Counted from the first letter of the stretch, positions 8,245 to 18,100 are shown. The stretch: DNA of 23,311 nt from JBGUXS01 sp045118155 (GCA_045118155.1 JBGUXS010000006.1:1-23311); one strand, 5' to 3'. Program-made: numbers and translations. Notes: generated from the sequence alone by a model not told the origin.

Positions 8245-9279
8245 ATGGGGGTCAAGCATCTTTTTTGGGGATTTTTGGGAATTACCCTGTTTTTAGGGGG
8301 GAATGTTCATGCCAAAACCGCAGAAAGTGTTCTTGAAGAATTAATGCGTGCTTTCAAAGGGCGAACCTGGGTGGATGTTTGTGAAGAAACTTTTGATGAA
8401 AAAGAATCTTTTTATGAAGAACCTTCTATCCTGACGGTTCCCGTAGAGTATTTGGATGATCCAACTGTTAAATTGCCCTATAAAAGAAAAAAAGTATCAG
8501 ATCCCCCAGAAGAAACAACCATAAATCCACCGGAAGAAACCTTGGAAGAAACAACTAAAGAACCCCCAGAAGAAACAACCGAAGAACCAACTGAGGAACC
8601 CACGGAAGAAACAACCGAAGAGCCCACCGAAGAAACAACTGAGGAACCCACGGAAGAAACAACTGAGGAACCCACGGAAGAAACAACCGAGGAACCCACG
8701 GAAGAAACAACCGAGGAACCAACAGAAGAAACGACCGAAGGGCCCACCGAAGGATGTACTTTGACAGAGTGTCCCGAAGACAAACCACTGTTAAATGAAG
8801 ATAGTTGTATGTGTGTCGCATGTCTGTCCGATACAGATTGTGGGGATTGTGAAAGATGTGAACAAAATTCTTGCACAAGTACCTTGGAAAATAATCAAGT
8901 TTGTTGTAATAAAACGCCTCAATCCGGGGATAGTTGTTGCGGAACCACAGGATATTATCAAGCAGAAAAAGATTGTTGTGGTGAAACGCTTTATGATATA
9001 TGCGACAGTTCAAAAGGATTAAGCCGTGATACCAGTACCTGTACTTGTGTCTGTGCCCCTGGCCAAGGTTTATGGGAAGATTCTTGTACAGAATGTAATG
9101 CAGAACATGTCACATGTACAACCCCCAAACGATCAATCCCCACTCTTTCTGACGGGGTGTGTACTTGTGATTGTCCAAACAACGTTTATTGGCAAAAAGA
9201 TTCCAAAGGAAATTGTGCCTGTACCGCTTGCGCTGTGGATGAAAACGGGCGCCCCTATTGTCCAGGGAGTGAGCCATGA
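8245..9279 (+). CDS. Secreted cysteine-rich protein with EETTEEPT stalk (family member 1)
   Basis: 344 residues. The start has AAAGGAAC upstream, and a Sec signal peptide follows (hydrophobic FWGFLGITLFLGGNVHA, cleavage before KTAES). Residues 25-108 are acidic with some proline. Residues 109-168 are 7.5 copies of an eight-residue unit, EETTEEPT, a likely extended spacer. Residues 170-344 hold about 29 cysteines in CxxC, CC and CxCxC groups, including SDTDCGDCERC. The cysteine region resembles a segment of the third family member at 18530-20512. No membrane anchor, LPxTG motif or barrel is visible, so it is either released or held by another component. I recognise no catalytic motif and no named family. 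It overlaps the next gene by ATGA and so is translated with it. Promoter at 8192. Confidence 0.85.
   Translation: MGVKHLFWGFLGITLFLGGNVHAKTAESVLEELMRAFKGRTWVDVCEETFDEKESFYEEPSILTVPVEYLDDPTVKLPYKRKKVSDPPEETTINPPEETLEETTKEPPEETTEEPTEEPTEETTEEPTEETTEEPTEETTEEPTEETTEEPTEETTEEPTEETTEGPTEGCTLTECPEDKPLLNEDSCMCVACLSDTDCGDCERCEQNSCTSTLENNQVCCNKTPQSGDSCCGTTGYYQAEKDCCGETLYDICDSSKGLSRDTSTCTCVCAPGQGLWEDSCTECNAEHVTCTTPKRSIPTLSDGVCTCDCPNNVYWQKDSKGNCACTACAVDENGRPYCPGSEP
8569..8748 (+). repeat. 24-bp tandem repeat coding EETTEEPT
   Basis: 7.5 in-frame copies of a 24-base unit, with neighbouring copies identical or one to three bases apart (the units at about 8629 and 8653 are identical). The length is a multiple of the codon, so gain or loss of a unit changes stalk length without a frameshift. 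The low divergence between units indicates recent expansion or homogenisation. Confidence 0.9.
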
Positions 9280-12053
9280 AAAAAATCATCTTCGTCATCG
9301 CCTTGGTTTTAGGAAGTCTGTCCTTTTCTGTATGGGGGGATAGTGGCAGCACGGGATGTTACAATGATGCGTGTTGTGGTGTTACAGCTTATAATTCTTC
9401 AGTGGAACGATGTTGCCAATCTAGTGCGGGGACATATACTAGCATCTTTCTTGAGATGGGTTCCTGCTCATACTATAATGGAGATTGGACAGAAGTCTCT
9501 GGGGGAACAGGGGGATTTAACTCTTCCACGTGTTCTTGTGGGACAGGTTCTTCCAGTTCCTCTGGGGGGGGATGCGGAACAAATGAAGTTTCCTGCGGAA
9601 CTAATGGATGTGTTGATATAGGAAATTGTTCTGGAAGCCGGGATGGTTTAAACGGCAACTACAATACCTATGGCGGTGTCCCATCTTCTGATTGCTCTGG
9701 TTATCAACTTTGTTCCGTGGCCCGTGAATGTTCCCCCGTTACCGCAACAAATGTTTATTATGGGGAATGTTTTTGTTCGGAAGCGTATTTAAAAACAAAA
9801 TGTACGTCTGCCCAAACATATGACACAGATACATGTACCTGTTCCCATTGTTCTGGGGAGATTGTAGATAACCATTGTTGTACAAATGAAATCCCCACAA
9901 ATGCCCATGCCACTTACACAGGTGGAAGCTGTGGTTGGGAATGCAATACGAATTACACCCAGGTATCCGGACAGAATATCTGTTGCGATACTTCTTCAAT
10001 CCCAGCCAACGCCCATGCCACTTATACAAATGGCTCTTGCGGGTGGGCATGTGATAGTGATTACACAAAAGTCAATAATACTGTTTGCTGTTTAACGAGT
10101 GTATATAATACTTGCACTAATTCAGGGGGAACTTTAGAAAACAGTTGTAGCTGTTCTTGTCCCACCCCACCTGCACATGCGCATTATACCGCCCTTAGTA
10201 GTGGTTCTTGTAATTGGGAATGTGATAGTGGATACACATCAGACGGAACGGCCTGTGTGTGTGGTAATAGTTCACAAAAAACGTATTGTGAAACCATAAC
10301 CCCCGCCGTAGGATATATTACAGGAACTTGGAATGAAGATACGTGCACTTGTACTTGTCCAGAAAACAGTACCTCTTCTGAAACAGGATGTGTCTGTTCT
10401 GGTACCTTACCCGCGCATGCCAGTTATGTCAGTGGTTCTTGCGATTGGACATGTAATGGAGATTATATCAAAAACACAGATGAAACAGCTTGTATCTGTC
10501 CAAGTAATCAAATAGAAATCGGGGAACATTGTTGCCCGACATGTACCAAAGAAAACTCTCATCCATCTTACGAAAACGAAACGTGTGGATGTGCCTGTGA
10601 TGAAGGATTCAACGAAGTAGAAAGTATTTGCTGCCCCATCTGTTCTGACGATAAAGAAATGACGGTTAAAAATGGGGTGTGTGCTTGTGTTTGTCCTAAT
10701 AATCAAGAAGAAGTAAATGGACATTGTTGCGATACTTCTTCAATCCCAAGCAATGCACATGCTACTTATACAAATGGTTCTTGCGGATGGGAATGTGATA
10801 GCAATTACACCCAGGTATCTGGGCAGAATATCTGCTGTGACATTTCTTCACTACCTGCCAACGCACACGTCACTTATACAAACGGAACCTGTGGGTGGGA
10901 ATGTGATTCAGATTATCAAAATGAAGCGGGAACTTGTGTTTGTAATAAAACATGTGAAAATGGGATGCTAGATGCCAAGACTTGTTCTTGTGTTTGTACA
11001 GAAATAACGTGTGATGGGCCCCATCAAGAACTTTCTTATGAAAACGAAAGTTGTGGGTGCCATTGTCAAGAAGATTTTGATGAAGTAGAAAGCAATATAT
11101 GCTGCCCTACTTGTGCAAGTGATGATCAAATGGCCGCTTACCGCGAAAATCAATGTACATGTATTTGTAAAAACGCCGATCAAACTCTGGTTGGGAATAA
11201 GTGTTGTGAAACATGTCTTACCCCAAAAGAAGCGACAACCGATGAAAGTGGGGCTTGCGCTTGTGATTGTCCCCTAGGAACGGATAATACGAATCGTCTT
11301 CTTTATAATGAAGCCAATAACACCTGTGTAGAATGCCAAGAAAATGCCGAAGGAGATTATCGGCACTATCATTGGGGCAGCGTACCTTGTTGTCCCGTAT
11401 TAGCGACAAATAACACAACCACCCCTAGCAGTGTGGCAACTGTTTCTCCACAAGCTTCTTCCCAGACAACAACGACTTCCCCCATTACCGCCCCAGTCTT
11501 AAACAGCTTAAGTGCCATTTTACAAAAATTTTCAGCATTAACGGATGAAGTTCCTGCCCCCGTGGCAACACAAACAACATCCACGCCTTCTTCGGCATCT
11601 TCGGGTTCAGAATCTTTTACAAATTTACAAAACGAACTTCAAACAGAAAAAGAATCAAAAATAGAATCAGAATCTCAAAAAGAAGAAACATCCCAAGAAA
11701 GACCACCGTATGACGAAAATGGATCTGTTTTGTTAAAATTAAAAGATATCCAGATTGTTTCTATGGGGAATGCCCCCAGTTTCTGTTCTGGAAACCTAGA
11801 AATTCAAAACAAAATGAAAGGAACATTAAGTACGTTAGTTTTAAACCTTAAATATGATTCAACAACGATCCCTTTAAGTTTTTCTAGCGTGGAAGATGAC
11901 CAAATTCTGACAAAGAAACTGTCTTTGGTTGGGCCTTCCTGTCGTCAATTTTCATCAACCCCACAAGTAGTCATCGTAAAATGTGTTATTAAAGGGGCAG
12001 AAAGCGATACTTCCGCTTGCAGAGGCCGTATTAAATTTTTAATTACTGATTAA
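9276..12053 (+). CDS. Large secreted cysteine-rich repeat protein (family member 2)
   Basis: 925 residues, starting in an ATGA overlap with the previous gene. The signal peptide is MKKIIFVIALVLGSLSFSVWG. Residues 22-200 form an N-terminal module containing ERCC, DWTEVSGGTGGFN (70-82), CSC and CSEAYLK. Residues 200-706 hold serial short modules of the form NAHATYTNGSCGWECDSDYT or CCPxC-ENETCGCAC, broadly EGF-like in cysteine rhythm. By my count there are about 95 cysteines before residue 707. Residues 707-817 are a cysteine-free Thr/Ser/Pro then Glu/Lys/Ser linker. Residues 818-925 form a compact, probably beta-rich domain with four cysteines (from VLLKLKDIQIV to IKFLITD). I recognise no enzyme motif. 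The N-terminal module is shared with the minus-strand protein at 18530-20512. The C-terminal domain could be an anchoring or secretion domain; that is inference. Confidence 0.85.
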   Translation: MKKIIFVIALVLGSLSFSVWGDSGSTGCYNDACCGVTAYNSSVERCCQSSAGTYTSIFLEMGSCSYYNGDWTEVSGGTGGFNSSTCSCGTGSSSSSGGGCGTNEVSCGTNGCVDIGNCSGSRDGLNGNYNTYGGVPSSDCSGYQLCSVARECSPVTATNVYYGECFCSEAYLKTKCTSAQTYDTDTCTCSHCSGEIVDNHCCTNEIPTNAHATYTGGSCGWECNTNYTQVSGQNICCDTSSIPANAHATYTNGSCGWACDSDYTKVNNTVCCLTSVYNTCTNSGGTLENSCSCSCPTPPAHAHYTALSSGSCNWECDSGYTSDGTACVCGNSSQKTYCETITPAVGYITGTWNEDTCTCTCPENSTSSETGCVCSGTLPAHASYVSGSCDWTCNGDYIKNTDETACICPSNQIEIGEHCCPTCTKENSHPSYENETCGCACDEGFNEVESICCPICSDDKEMTVKNGVCACVCPNNQEEVNGHCCDTSSIPSNAHATYTNGSCGWECDSNYTQVSGQNICCDISSLPANAHVTYTNGTCGWECDSDYQNEAGTCVCNKTCENGMLDAKTCSCVCTEITCDGPHQELSYENESCGCHCQEDFDEVESNICCPTCASDDQMAAYRENQCTCICKNADQTLVGNKCCETCLTPKEATTDESGACACDCPLGTDNTNRLLYNEANNTCVECQENAEGDYRHYHWGSVPCCPVLATNNTTTPSSVATVSPQASSQTTTTSPITAPVLNSLSAILQKFSALTDEVPAPVATQTTSTPSSASSGSESFTNLQNELQTEKESKIESESQKEETSQERPPYDENGSVLLKLKDIQIVSMGNAPSFCSGNLEIQNKMKGTLSTLVLNLKYDSTTIPLSFSSVEDDQILTKKLSLVGPSCRQFSSTPQVVIVKCVIKGAESDTSACRGRIKFLITD
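9981..10066 (+). repeat. Internal direct repeat, copy A
   Basis: 86 bases starting TGTTGCGATACTTCTTCAAT, repeated at 10725-10810 with most differences at third codon positions. Both encode CCDTSSIP(A/S)NAHATYTNGSCGW(A/E)CDS. The flanking ACCCAGGTATC...CAGAATATCTG segment is before copy A (from about 9957) but after copy B (from about 10807), showing that modules were duplicated and reordered within the gene. Confidence 0.85.
10725..10810 (+). repeat. Internal direct repeat, copy B
   Basis: Partner of 9981-10066, 744 bases apart (248 codons), in frame. A third, more diverged copy of the same module follows directly (ISSLPANAHVTYTNGTCGWE, about 10840-10915). Confidence 0.85.
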
Positions 12054-12058
12054 AAGAG

Positions 12059-12077
12059 TATGACATTTTTATGACAT
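12059..12077 (-). promoter_or_regulatory. Pho-box-like direct repeat
   Basis: On the minus strand two copies of ATGTCAT separated by AAAA (plus ATGACAT at 12060-12066 and 12071-12077) give an 11-base period. The E. coli PhoB box is CTGTCAT, four A/T bases, CTGTCAT, so only the first base of each half differs. It lies six bases after the stop of the large cysteine-rich gene and about 100 bases before the fadL-like gene, oriented leftward. Whether a PhoB-type regulator exists in this genome cannot be seen. Confidence 0.5.
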
Positions 12078-12176
12078 CTATACGTCCTTTTTGTGAAATT
12101 TTTCTATTTTTCCCTAGTTAAAATTGCAGAATAAGAAAAGTTCTGTTGAGATATCTTCCGATATAAAGGAGGATTC

Positions 12177-13376
12177 ATGTTAAAACCTTATTTAGTAATA
12201 GGCACATTATTTTTATCTACATCTGTTTTAGCATCAGGGTATCAATTAACGGAATATTCCACCGTTGGCGTTGGGCGTTCTTTTGCGGGGGCCGGCGTTG
12301 TCGGGGATGATTATTCTGCTGTATCTTATAACCCCGCGGGGATAAAACTGCCCCGAACAAATGGGATTCAACTTGGGGCTTCTACTGTTGGCATCCGCAG
12401 TTCCGTGACAGGGACTTCTGTCACAGGGGAATCAGGGAAAACACGGCCTTATATTGTTCGGGTTTTACCTCAAGTTTATGCACAATATCACCTAACGGAT
12501 AAACTTTCTACGGCATTTGGAATTTATACCCCGTTTGGATTAGCAACTGATTACAAAAATTGTTGGTTTGGAAAACATGAAGCTTTACGTTCAGAAATTA
12601 AAGCCGTTAATATTGGGCCAGGACTTGCCTATCAATTAACCCCATGGTTAACAATTGGGGCCAGTGTAAACTTACAATACGCGAGTGCTAATTTAACCAA
12701 TCAACACCCCAGCTTAGGAAAAGCCACCTTAGAAGGGGATGATTTAGGGGTCAATTATGTCCTTGGGATGATGGTAGAACCTACTTCCACGACACGATTA
12801 GGCCTTTCTTGGCGTTCAAAGGTCACGCACAAATTAAAAGGGGATTTAAGTTTTACACGTTCATCCGCTTACGATCAGGATATTTATGCTAAAATTACAA
12901 CACCAGAGATGGTTATTTTATCCGGTTATCAACAATTAAATGACAAGTGGGGGCTATCTGGAACAGTGAAATGGACCAGATGGCAACAATTTAAAGAGCT
13001 TGATATTTATACCAAAAACCATCAATTGGTTTCTAGCACATCAGAACATTGGCGGAATACTTGGTTTTACTCTTTGGGGGCTGATTATAAGTATACCGAT
13101 AAAATAACATTACGTTTTGGATCGGCTTATGATCAATCTACTGTAAGCAGCACTTATCGGACAGCCCGTATTCCTGATGGCAGACGGATTTGGGCATCTT
13201 TTGGGGCCAGTTATCAAACAGGGGCTTGGGAATTTGATGCAGGTTTTGCCCATTTGTTTATTAAGAAAGTAACCGCTAGGAATGCTGGGAATGTTGGGGG
13301 AACAATGCAAAAAACACATTTAAGATACGGGTCAAGTGCTAATATTTTCAGTCTATCTGCAAGATATACCTTTTAG
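12177..13376 (+). CDS. FadL/OmpP1/TodX-family outer-membrane transporter
   Basis: 399 residues with a strong AAAGGAGGATTC ribosome-binding site. The signal peptide is MLKPYLVIGTLFLSTSVLA. The mature N-terminus SGYQLTEYSTVGVGRSFAGAG followed by YNPAG (N52-G55) is the FadL plug signature (NPA region). The rest alternates as beta strands and the protein ends in aromatic-rich RYTF, as outer-membrane barrels do. FadL-type channels move long-chain fatty acids or other hydrophobic compounds into the cell by lateral opening. The substrate cannot be read from the sequence. It lies 123 bases after the cysteine-rich operon, with a Pho-box-like repeat in the gap. I see no convincing sigma-70 promoter or terminator there, so read-through from upstream is possible. 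Confidence 0.9.
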   Translation: MLKPYLVIGTLFLSTSVLASGYQLTEYSTVGVGRSFAGAGVVGDDYSAVSYNPAGIKLPRTNGIQLGASTVGIRSSVTGTSVTGESGKTRPYIVRVLPQVYAQYHLTDKLSTAFGIYTPFGLATDYKNCWFGKHEALRSEIKAVNIGPGLAYQLTPWLTIGASVNLQYASANLTNQHPSLGKATLEGDDLGVNYVLGMMVEPTSTTRLGLSWRSKVTHKLKGDLSFTRSSAYDQDIYAKITTPEMVILSGYQQLNDKWGLSGTVKWTRWQQFKELDIYTKNHQLVSSTSEHWRNTWFYSLGADYKYTDKITLRFGSAYDQSTVSSTYRTARIPDGRRIWASFGASYQTGAWEFDAGFAHLFIKKVTARNAGNVGGTMQKTHLRYGSSANIFSLSARYTF

Positions 13377-13391
13377 TCTAGAAAAAAAAGC

Positions 13392-13420
13392 TTGACTTCT
13401 AGAAGAAAAGTGAACATAAT
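13392..13420 (+). promoter_or_regulatory. Promoter of the STAS-trkA-mfd operon
   Basis: TTGACT (13392-13397), 17 bases, CATAAT (13415-13420), in the context AAAAAAAAGCTTGAC. The start site would be near 13427, about 26 bases before the STAS ATG. Two TCTAGA palindromes (13377-13382 and 13398-13403), 21 bases apart centre to centre, bracket the -35 and could be an operator. Confidence 0.7.
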
Positions 13421-13452
13421 AGGCCACGTTTTCTGTGGTGAAAGGGGCGCAC

Positions 13453-13758
13453 ATGAATTATAAAACAGAAGATATTGCAGACGGGAAAGAGGTTTTTATC
13501 TCGGGTTCGTTTACATTTCGGGATCATGATACATTTTTTGAGATTATCTCTCTTTTGAAAACGGGTAGCTGTAAAAAGCTTATCTTTAACCTGTCTGGGT
13601 GCGATTTTATTGACTCTGCGGGGCTTGGAATGTTCGTCATTGCACATGATGAAGCCGAATCAAAATCCATTGAATTGGTTATCAAAGGGGCCCAAGGTAA
13701 AGTCCGGGATGTTATGCTAGCAACACGTTTTGACAGCCTTTATACCTTTGAAAATTAA
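13453..13758 (+). CDS. STAS-domain protein (anti-sigma-factor antagonist-like)
   Basis: 101 residues from ATG 13453, with AAAGGGG upstream; the in-frame GTG codons at 13435 and 13438 lie upstream of that site. A single STAS domain of SpoIIAA/RsbV type. The conserved strand-turn DFIDSAGLGMFVIAHDEAES includes S55, the position phosphorylated in SpoIIAA-like antagonists. In that family the unphosphorylated protein captures an anti-sigma factor or switch kinase. No partner kinase, phosphatase or sigma factor is encoded nearby. It is first in an operon, three bases before trkA, so it could alternatively modulate the potassium system; that is speculation. Lipid-asymmetry (MlaB) STAS proteins are another possibility, but no mla genes are here. 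Confidence 0.85.
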   Translation: MNYKTEDIADGKEVFISGSFTFRDHDTFFEIISLLKTGSCKKLIFNLSGCDFIDSAGLGMFVIAHDEAESKSIELVIKGAQGKVRDVMLATRFDSLYTFEN

Positions 13759-13761
13759 CGC

Positions 13762-15126
13762 ATGCGTATTTTAATTGCAGGTGCAGGACGTGTCGGGCTA
13801 GCTTTGGCTAGGTACTTGCGTTCTGAAAATCATGATATCGTCCTGTTAGATGAGGTTCCTGAGCGCCTAAAAGATATTGAAGACAAAATAGATATTCAAA
13901 CAGTTTTGGGGTCGGCGACGTCCCCTTCTGTTCTTAAAAGTGCGGGGGCAGAAAATGCCGACATTTTCTTGGCCGTCACAGACTTTGATGAAGTTAATAT
14001 TGTTTCTTCCTTAATTGCCAAAACATTGTTTCATATCCCCAAACGTATTGTGCGGCTGGGGACACCGGATTATTTGGATAAAAAGTACGAAGCTTTCTTG
14101 AAATCCTTGGCCATAGAGGTTGTTTTATCCCCAGAAGAAGAAACCGCCCGCCAAACGATACAAATGCTGGGGGTAACAGGGGCAACGGATGTCGCTTATC
14201 TTGCCGATGGGCAGATCGCTTTCGTGTGCCTACAATGCCTAAAAAAATCGTTTTTAAACACCTTAACTGAAGAATCTTTACAAAAAATCACGACAGGGAC
14301 CGAATTTAAGTTATTGGCTGTAAGACGTCGGGGAAAAGTACTCTTTCATCCAGGGACTATTTCCGCGGGGGATGAAGTTTTCTTTACCGTTAAAACAAGT
14401 GAATTAGAAGGCATCCTTCAAACCTTAGGATATCAATATCTTCCTTTAAAATCCGTTGTTATTCTTGGCGGTGGAAAAGTAGGAAGGTCACTAGCAAAAA
14501 AACTAGAAGAATCTGGGGTAAAAGGGGTCACTCTGATTGAAAAAAACAAGCGCGTTGCTATCTCGCTAGCTTCCGAATTGGAAAAAACATTGATTATTGA
14601 AGGCGATGGTTTAGACGAAGCCTTACAAGAAGAAATTGATCTGCCCACATACCAATTCGCCGTTTCCACAACCCGTTCTGATGAAAACAATGTTTTATTT
14701 TCATTGGTCGCCACCCGATTAGGGGTTCAACGCACTTGTGCCGTTGTCCGTCATCCCGTTTACGGAACTTTGCTATCCGGCCTTGGGATAGATGCGACCG
14801 TTGACCCTAGCGCAACAATGGTTTCGGCCGTGTTAAAGCATGTAAGAAAAGGATGGGTAAAAAATGATTACTTTATTCAATCGGGTTTAGGGGAAATTCT
14901 TGAAATTGAAGTTTTACGGACTGCCCGTATTACAGAAAAACCCTTAAAATCCATTCGTTTCCCCGAAGGGGTTCAACTTGTAGCGGCATTACGCGGGGGA
15001 AAAATCTTAAATCTAACCCCTAAAACGGTTTTAGAACCCAAAGATATCGCCATCGTGTTTGTTCAACAGGGAAAAGCCAGTATATTAGAAAAATATTTTT
15101 CTGTTTCTTTCTCATTTTTTAAGTAG
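13762..15126 (+). CDS. trkA: Trk potassium uptake regulatory protein TrkA
   Basis: 454 residues, E. coli-like tandem layout. The first RCK-N Rossmann domain has GAGRVG (7-12) and acidic D30 for NAD(H) ribose. An RCK-C domain follows at about 140-225. The second Rossmann domain has GGGKVG (236-241) with E264, and a second RCK-C domain lies at about 370-454. In Trk systems this cytoplasmic ring gates the membrane channel TrkH/TrkG in response to nucleotides. No trkH is in the window. The ATG follows the STAS stop by three bases with no good Shine-Dalgarno, suggesting reinitiation coupling, and the stop is six bases before mfd. Confidence 0.93.
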   Translation: MRILIAGAGRVGLALARYLRSENHDIVLLDEVPERLKDIEDKIDIQTVLGSATSPSVLKSAGAENADIFLAVTDFDEVNIVSSLIAKTLFHIPKRIVRLGTPDYLDKKYEAFLKSLAIEVVLSPEEETARQTIQMLGVTGATDVAYLADGQIAFVCLQCLKKSFLNTLTEESLQKITTGTEFKLLAVRRRGKVLFHPGTISAGDEVFFTVKTSELEGILQTLGYQYLPLKSVVILGGGKVGRSLAKKLEESGVKGVTLIEKNKRVAISLASELEKTLIIEGDGLDEALQEEIDLPTYQFAVSTTRSDENNVLFSLVATRLGVQRTCAVVRHPVYGTLLSGLGIDATVDPSATMVSAVLKHVRKGWVKNDYFIQSGLGEILEIEVLRTARITEKPLKSIRFPEGVQLVAALRGGKILNLTPKTVLEPKDIAIVFVQQGKASILEKYFSVSFSFFK

Positions 15127-15132
15127 GTTGTT

Positions 15133-18100
15133 ATGCCTTGGTTATCATCAGTTATCAGCGGTTATACAGGATTTGCTTTAAAAAAATTAAGCGAAAAAGC
15201 ACCGATTCTTTATATTGGAAACAATGACCAAGAAATCAAAGCTTTGGAAAAACTGCTGCCCCTAATTGATTCTAAAATAAAGGTGTTAACTTATCCCGCT
15301 TGGGATACCGTTCCGTATGATCGTGTGGATCCTGCCCCAGATATTATTGCGGCACAAATTCAAACGTTGCAATATTTAGCTTGTAAAAATGTCACAGAAA
15401 AAACTATCATTTTAACAACCGTTCCGGCCCTAAGTTTATTGGTGCCTTATCCGGATTTTTTCAAAGAATTTTCTATGACCTTACACCCAGGGGCCGAACT
15501 TTCTTTTAAAACCCTTTCGTCATTTTTAACAAGTAGTGGCTATACCAAAACAAACACCGTTTATCAAGCGGGGGAATATGCCGTTCGGGGGGGCATTATT
15601 GATATTTATCCCCTAAACAGCCCTGCCCCTATTCGGTTAGATTTTTTCGGGAATGAATTAGAATCTATCAAAACCTTTGATCCCATAGAACAAACAACGT
15701 TAGAGACTCTTTCTTCTTTTACCTTAGGGGTTGGGGCCTTGTTTTTAATCAATCCTGAAACAACTTCTTTATTCCGTTCCCGTTATCGCACTTTATTTCC
15801 CCAAACCTATCAAAACACCCTTTATACAGATGTCAGCGCCGCCATAACCCCGATGGGTCTTACCCAATTCTTCCCCCTGTTTCACAAAAAAGTCGTTCCA
15901 TTTTTTACCTATCTGCCCAAAAATATTCAGATTATTTACACCGAAGATATTACCCCGGCTTTAACGGCTTACCACACCCAAATCAAAGAATACTATGACG
16001 CCCGTTGTTCGGTTTTGACTGGTTCTTCAAAAGAACAAGATGTTTATAATCCCTTACCACAACAAGAAATATATCTTTCTGAAGAAGCTTTTTCAGCGAC
16101 TTTAAAAACATATGATCCCCTTATTTTTACCCCGTTTAATCGTCCAGGCACGAAAAGTTTACCAGTTACGGCGGGCCATGATTTTTCCGGTATTCGCAAA
16201 GCCAATTCACAAGATATTTTTTCGGCCTTAGCCACTTTTATTCAAACTTGTTCCAAAGCGGTTGTGTTGGTGGCTAGTTCTGATGCTTCCGCGGGACGTC
16301 TTAAAGCGGTTTTACAAGAAAAGAATGTCTTTTTAAAACAAGTTTCTTCGTTTTCGGCGGCATTTAAAGAACATTTTAGCTTAATTATTGCCCCTTTAGA
16401 ACGGGGATTTCAAACGGATAAGATCTTGGTTTTAACCGAAACAGATATTTTCGGGGAACGTATTTTTAGGCCCCTACCAAAACGCAAAAAAATGCCTAAA
16501 ATCATCAGCGATGTATTATCCCTAACCCCCGAAACACTTGTGGTACACCAAATTCATGGAATAGGGTGTTTTAAGGGGTTGGAACAAGTACACGCCGGCG
16601 GGGCCATCCATGATTGTTTATGTATAGAATATTCAGGGGGCGATCGGCTGTTTGTCCCCGTTGAAAATATGGATGTTTTAAGTTTATACGGATCCGGGGA
16701 CGCCCCTTTAGATAAAATCGGGGGTACCTTTACCGCCCGTAAAGAACGGGTGAAAAAAGATCTTTTAGCAATGGCCGATAAATTGATAGAACTAGCATCC
16801 GCTAGACAACTGCAAGTTCTACCTAAAATCCAAATCCCTTATGGACTTTATCAAGATTTTTGTGCCCGTTTCCCCTATACAGAAACGGACGACCAATTAC
16901 AAACCATGGCCGACATTGAACACGATTTAGCCCTAGGCAAACCCATGGATCGCCTAGTGTGTGGGGATGTGGGGTTTGGAAAAACAGAAATGGCCCTAAG
17001 GGCGGCTTTTTTAGCGGTTATGGCGGGGTATCAAGTGGCGGTTATTGCCCCGACGACACTTCTTGCACATCAACATTTAACCCTGTTCAAAAGCCGTTTT
17101 GCCGATTTCCCCGTTCATGTGGTGGGCTTATCCCGCTTGGTATCGGCATCGGCCTCTAAAAAAATAAAAGAGGATTTAGCCACCGGCAAAGCCGATATTG
17201 TGATCGGCACACACGCGATTTTGGCCAAAAATGTGCAGTTTAAAAAATTAGGTTTAATCGTTGTGGATGAAGAACAACATTTTGGGGTGGCTTTTAAAGA
17301 AAAATTAAAAGAACTCTCGCTCGGTACCCATATTTTAACCTTAACCGCCACCCCTATTCCCCGTACCTTACAATTATCCTTATCGGGCCTTAGGGATTTA
17401 TCCATTATTGCCACCCCCCCTGTGGACAGAATGGCCGTTAAAACGTTTGTCTTACCGTTTGACAGCGTTATTTTAAAGGAAGCCATTCTACGGGAAAAGT
17501 TCCGGGGTGGTCATACTTTTTTTGTCTGCCCCAGGATTTCGGATCTTCCCGAAATTGCAGATCGTTTAATGGCTATTTTACCAGATATCCGAATTATTCA
17601 AGCCCACGGTCAAATGCCGGCAAAACAACTGGAAGAACATATGAGTGATTTTATCGCGGGTAAAGCCGATATTTTACTTACAACCAGTATTATTGAATCC
17701 GGCTTAGATTTAGCCACTGTCAACACCATCATTGTGTATCGGTCTGATTTATTCGGGCTGGCGGCTTTATATCAAATGCGTGGACGCGTCGGTCGGGGGA
17801 AAACAAAGGCATACGCCTATTTTATCACACCGGAACAAAAAGCCCTGACCCCCACGGCCCATAAACGGTTAACCGTTTTGCAAAGTTTAGATACGTTGGG
17901 GGCGGGCTTTACTTTGGCGAGTCACGATTTAGATATTCGGGGGGCGGGCAATTTGCTGGGGGATAAACAATCCGGACACATCAAAGAAATCGGGATTGCC
18001 CTGTATCAAAAAATGCTGGCCGAGGCCGTACAAGCTCGTCAAAACAAGGCCAACAAGGATTTATCGCCAGAAGATGATTATTCCCCACAAATCAACCTAG

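Noticed and set aside
8478..9013. Two minus-strand ORFs opposite the EETTEEPT repeat
   Set aside because: Tandem 24-bp repeats keep all frames free of stops. The products are low-complexity Ser/Val or Leu/Phe runs without homologs I recognise, and the plus frame is clearly coding.
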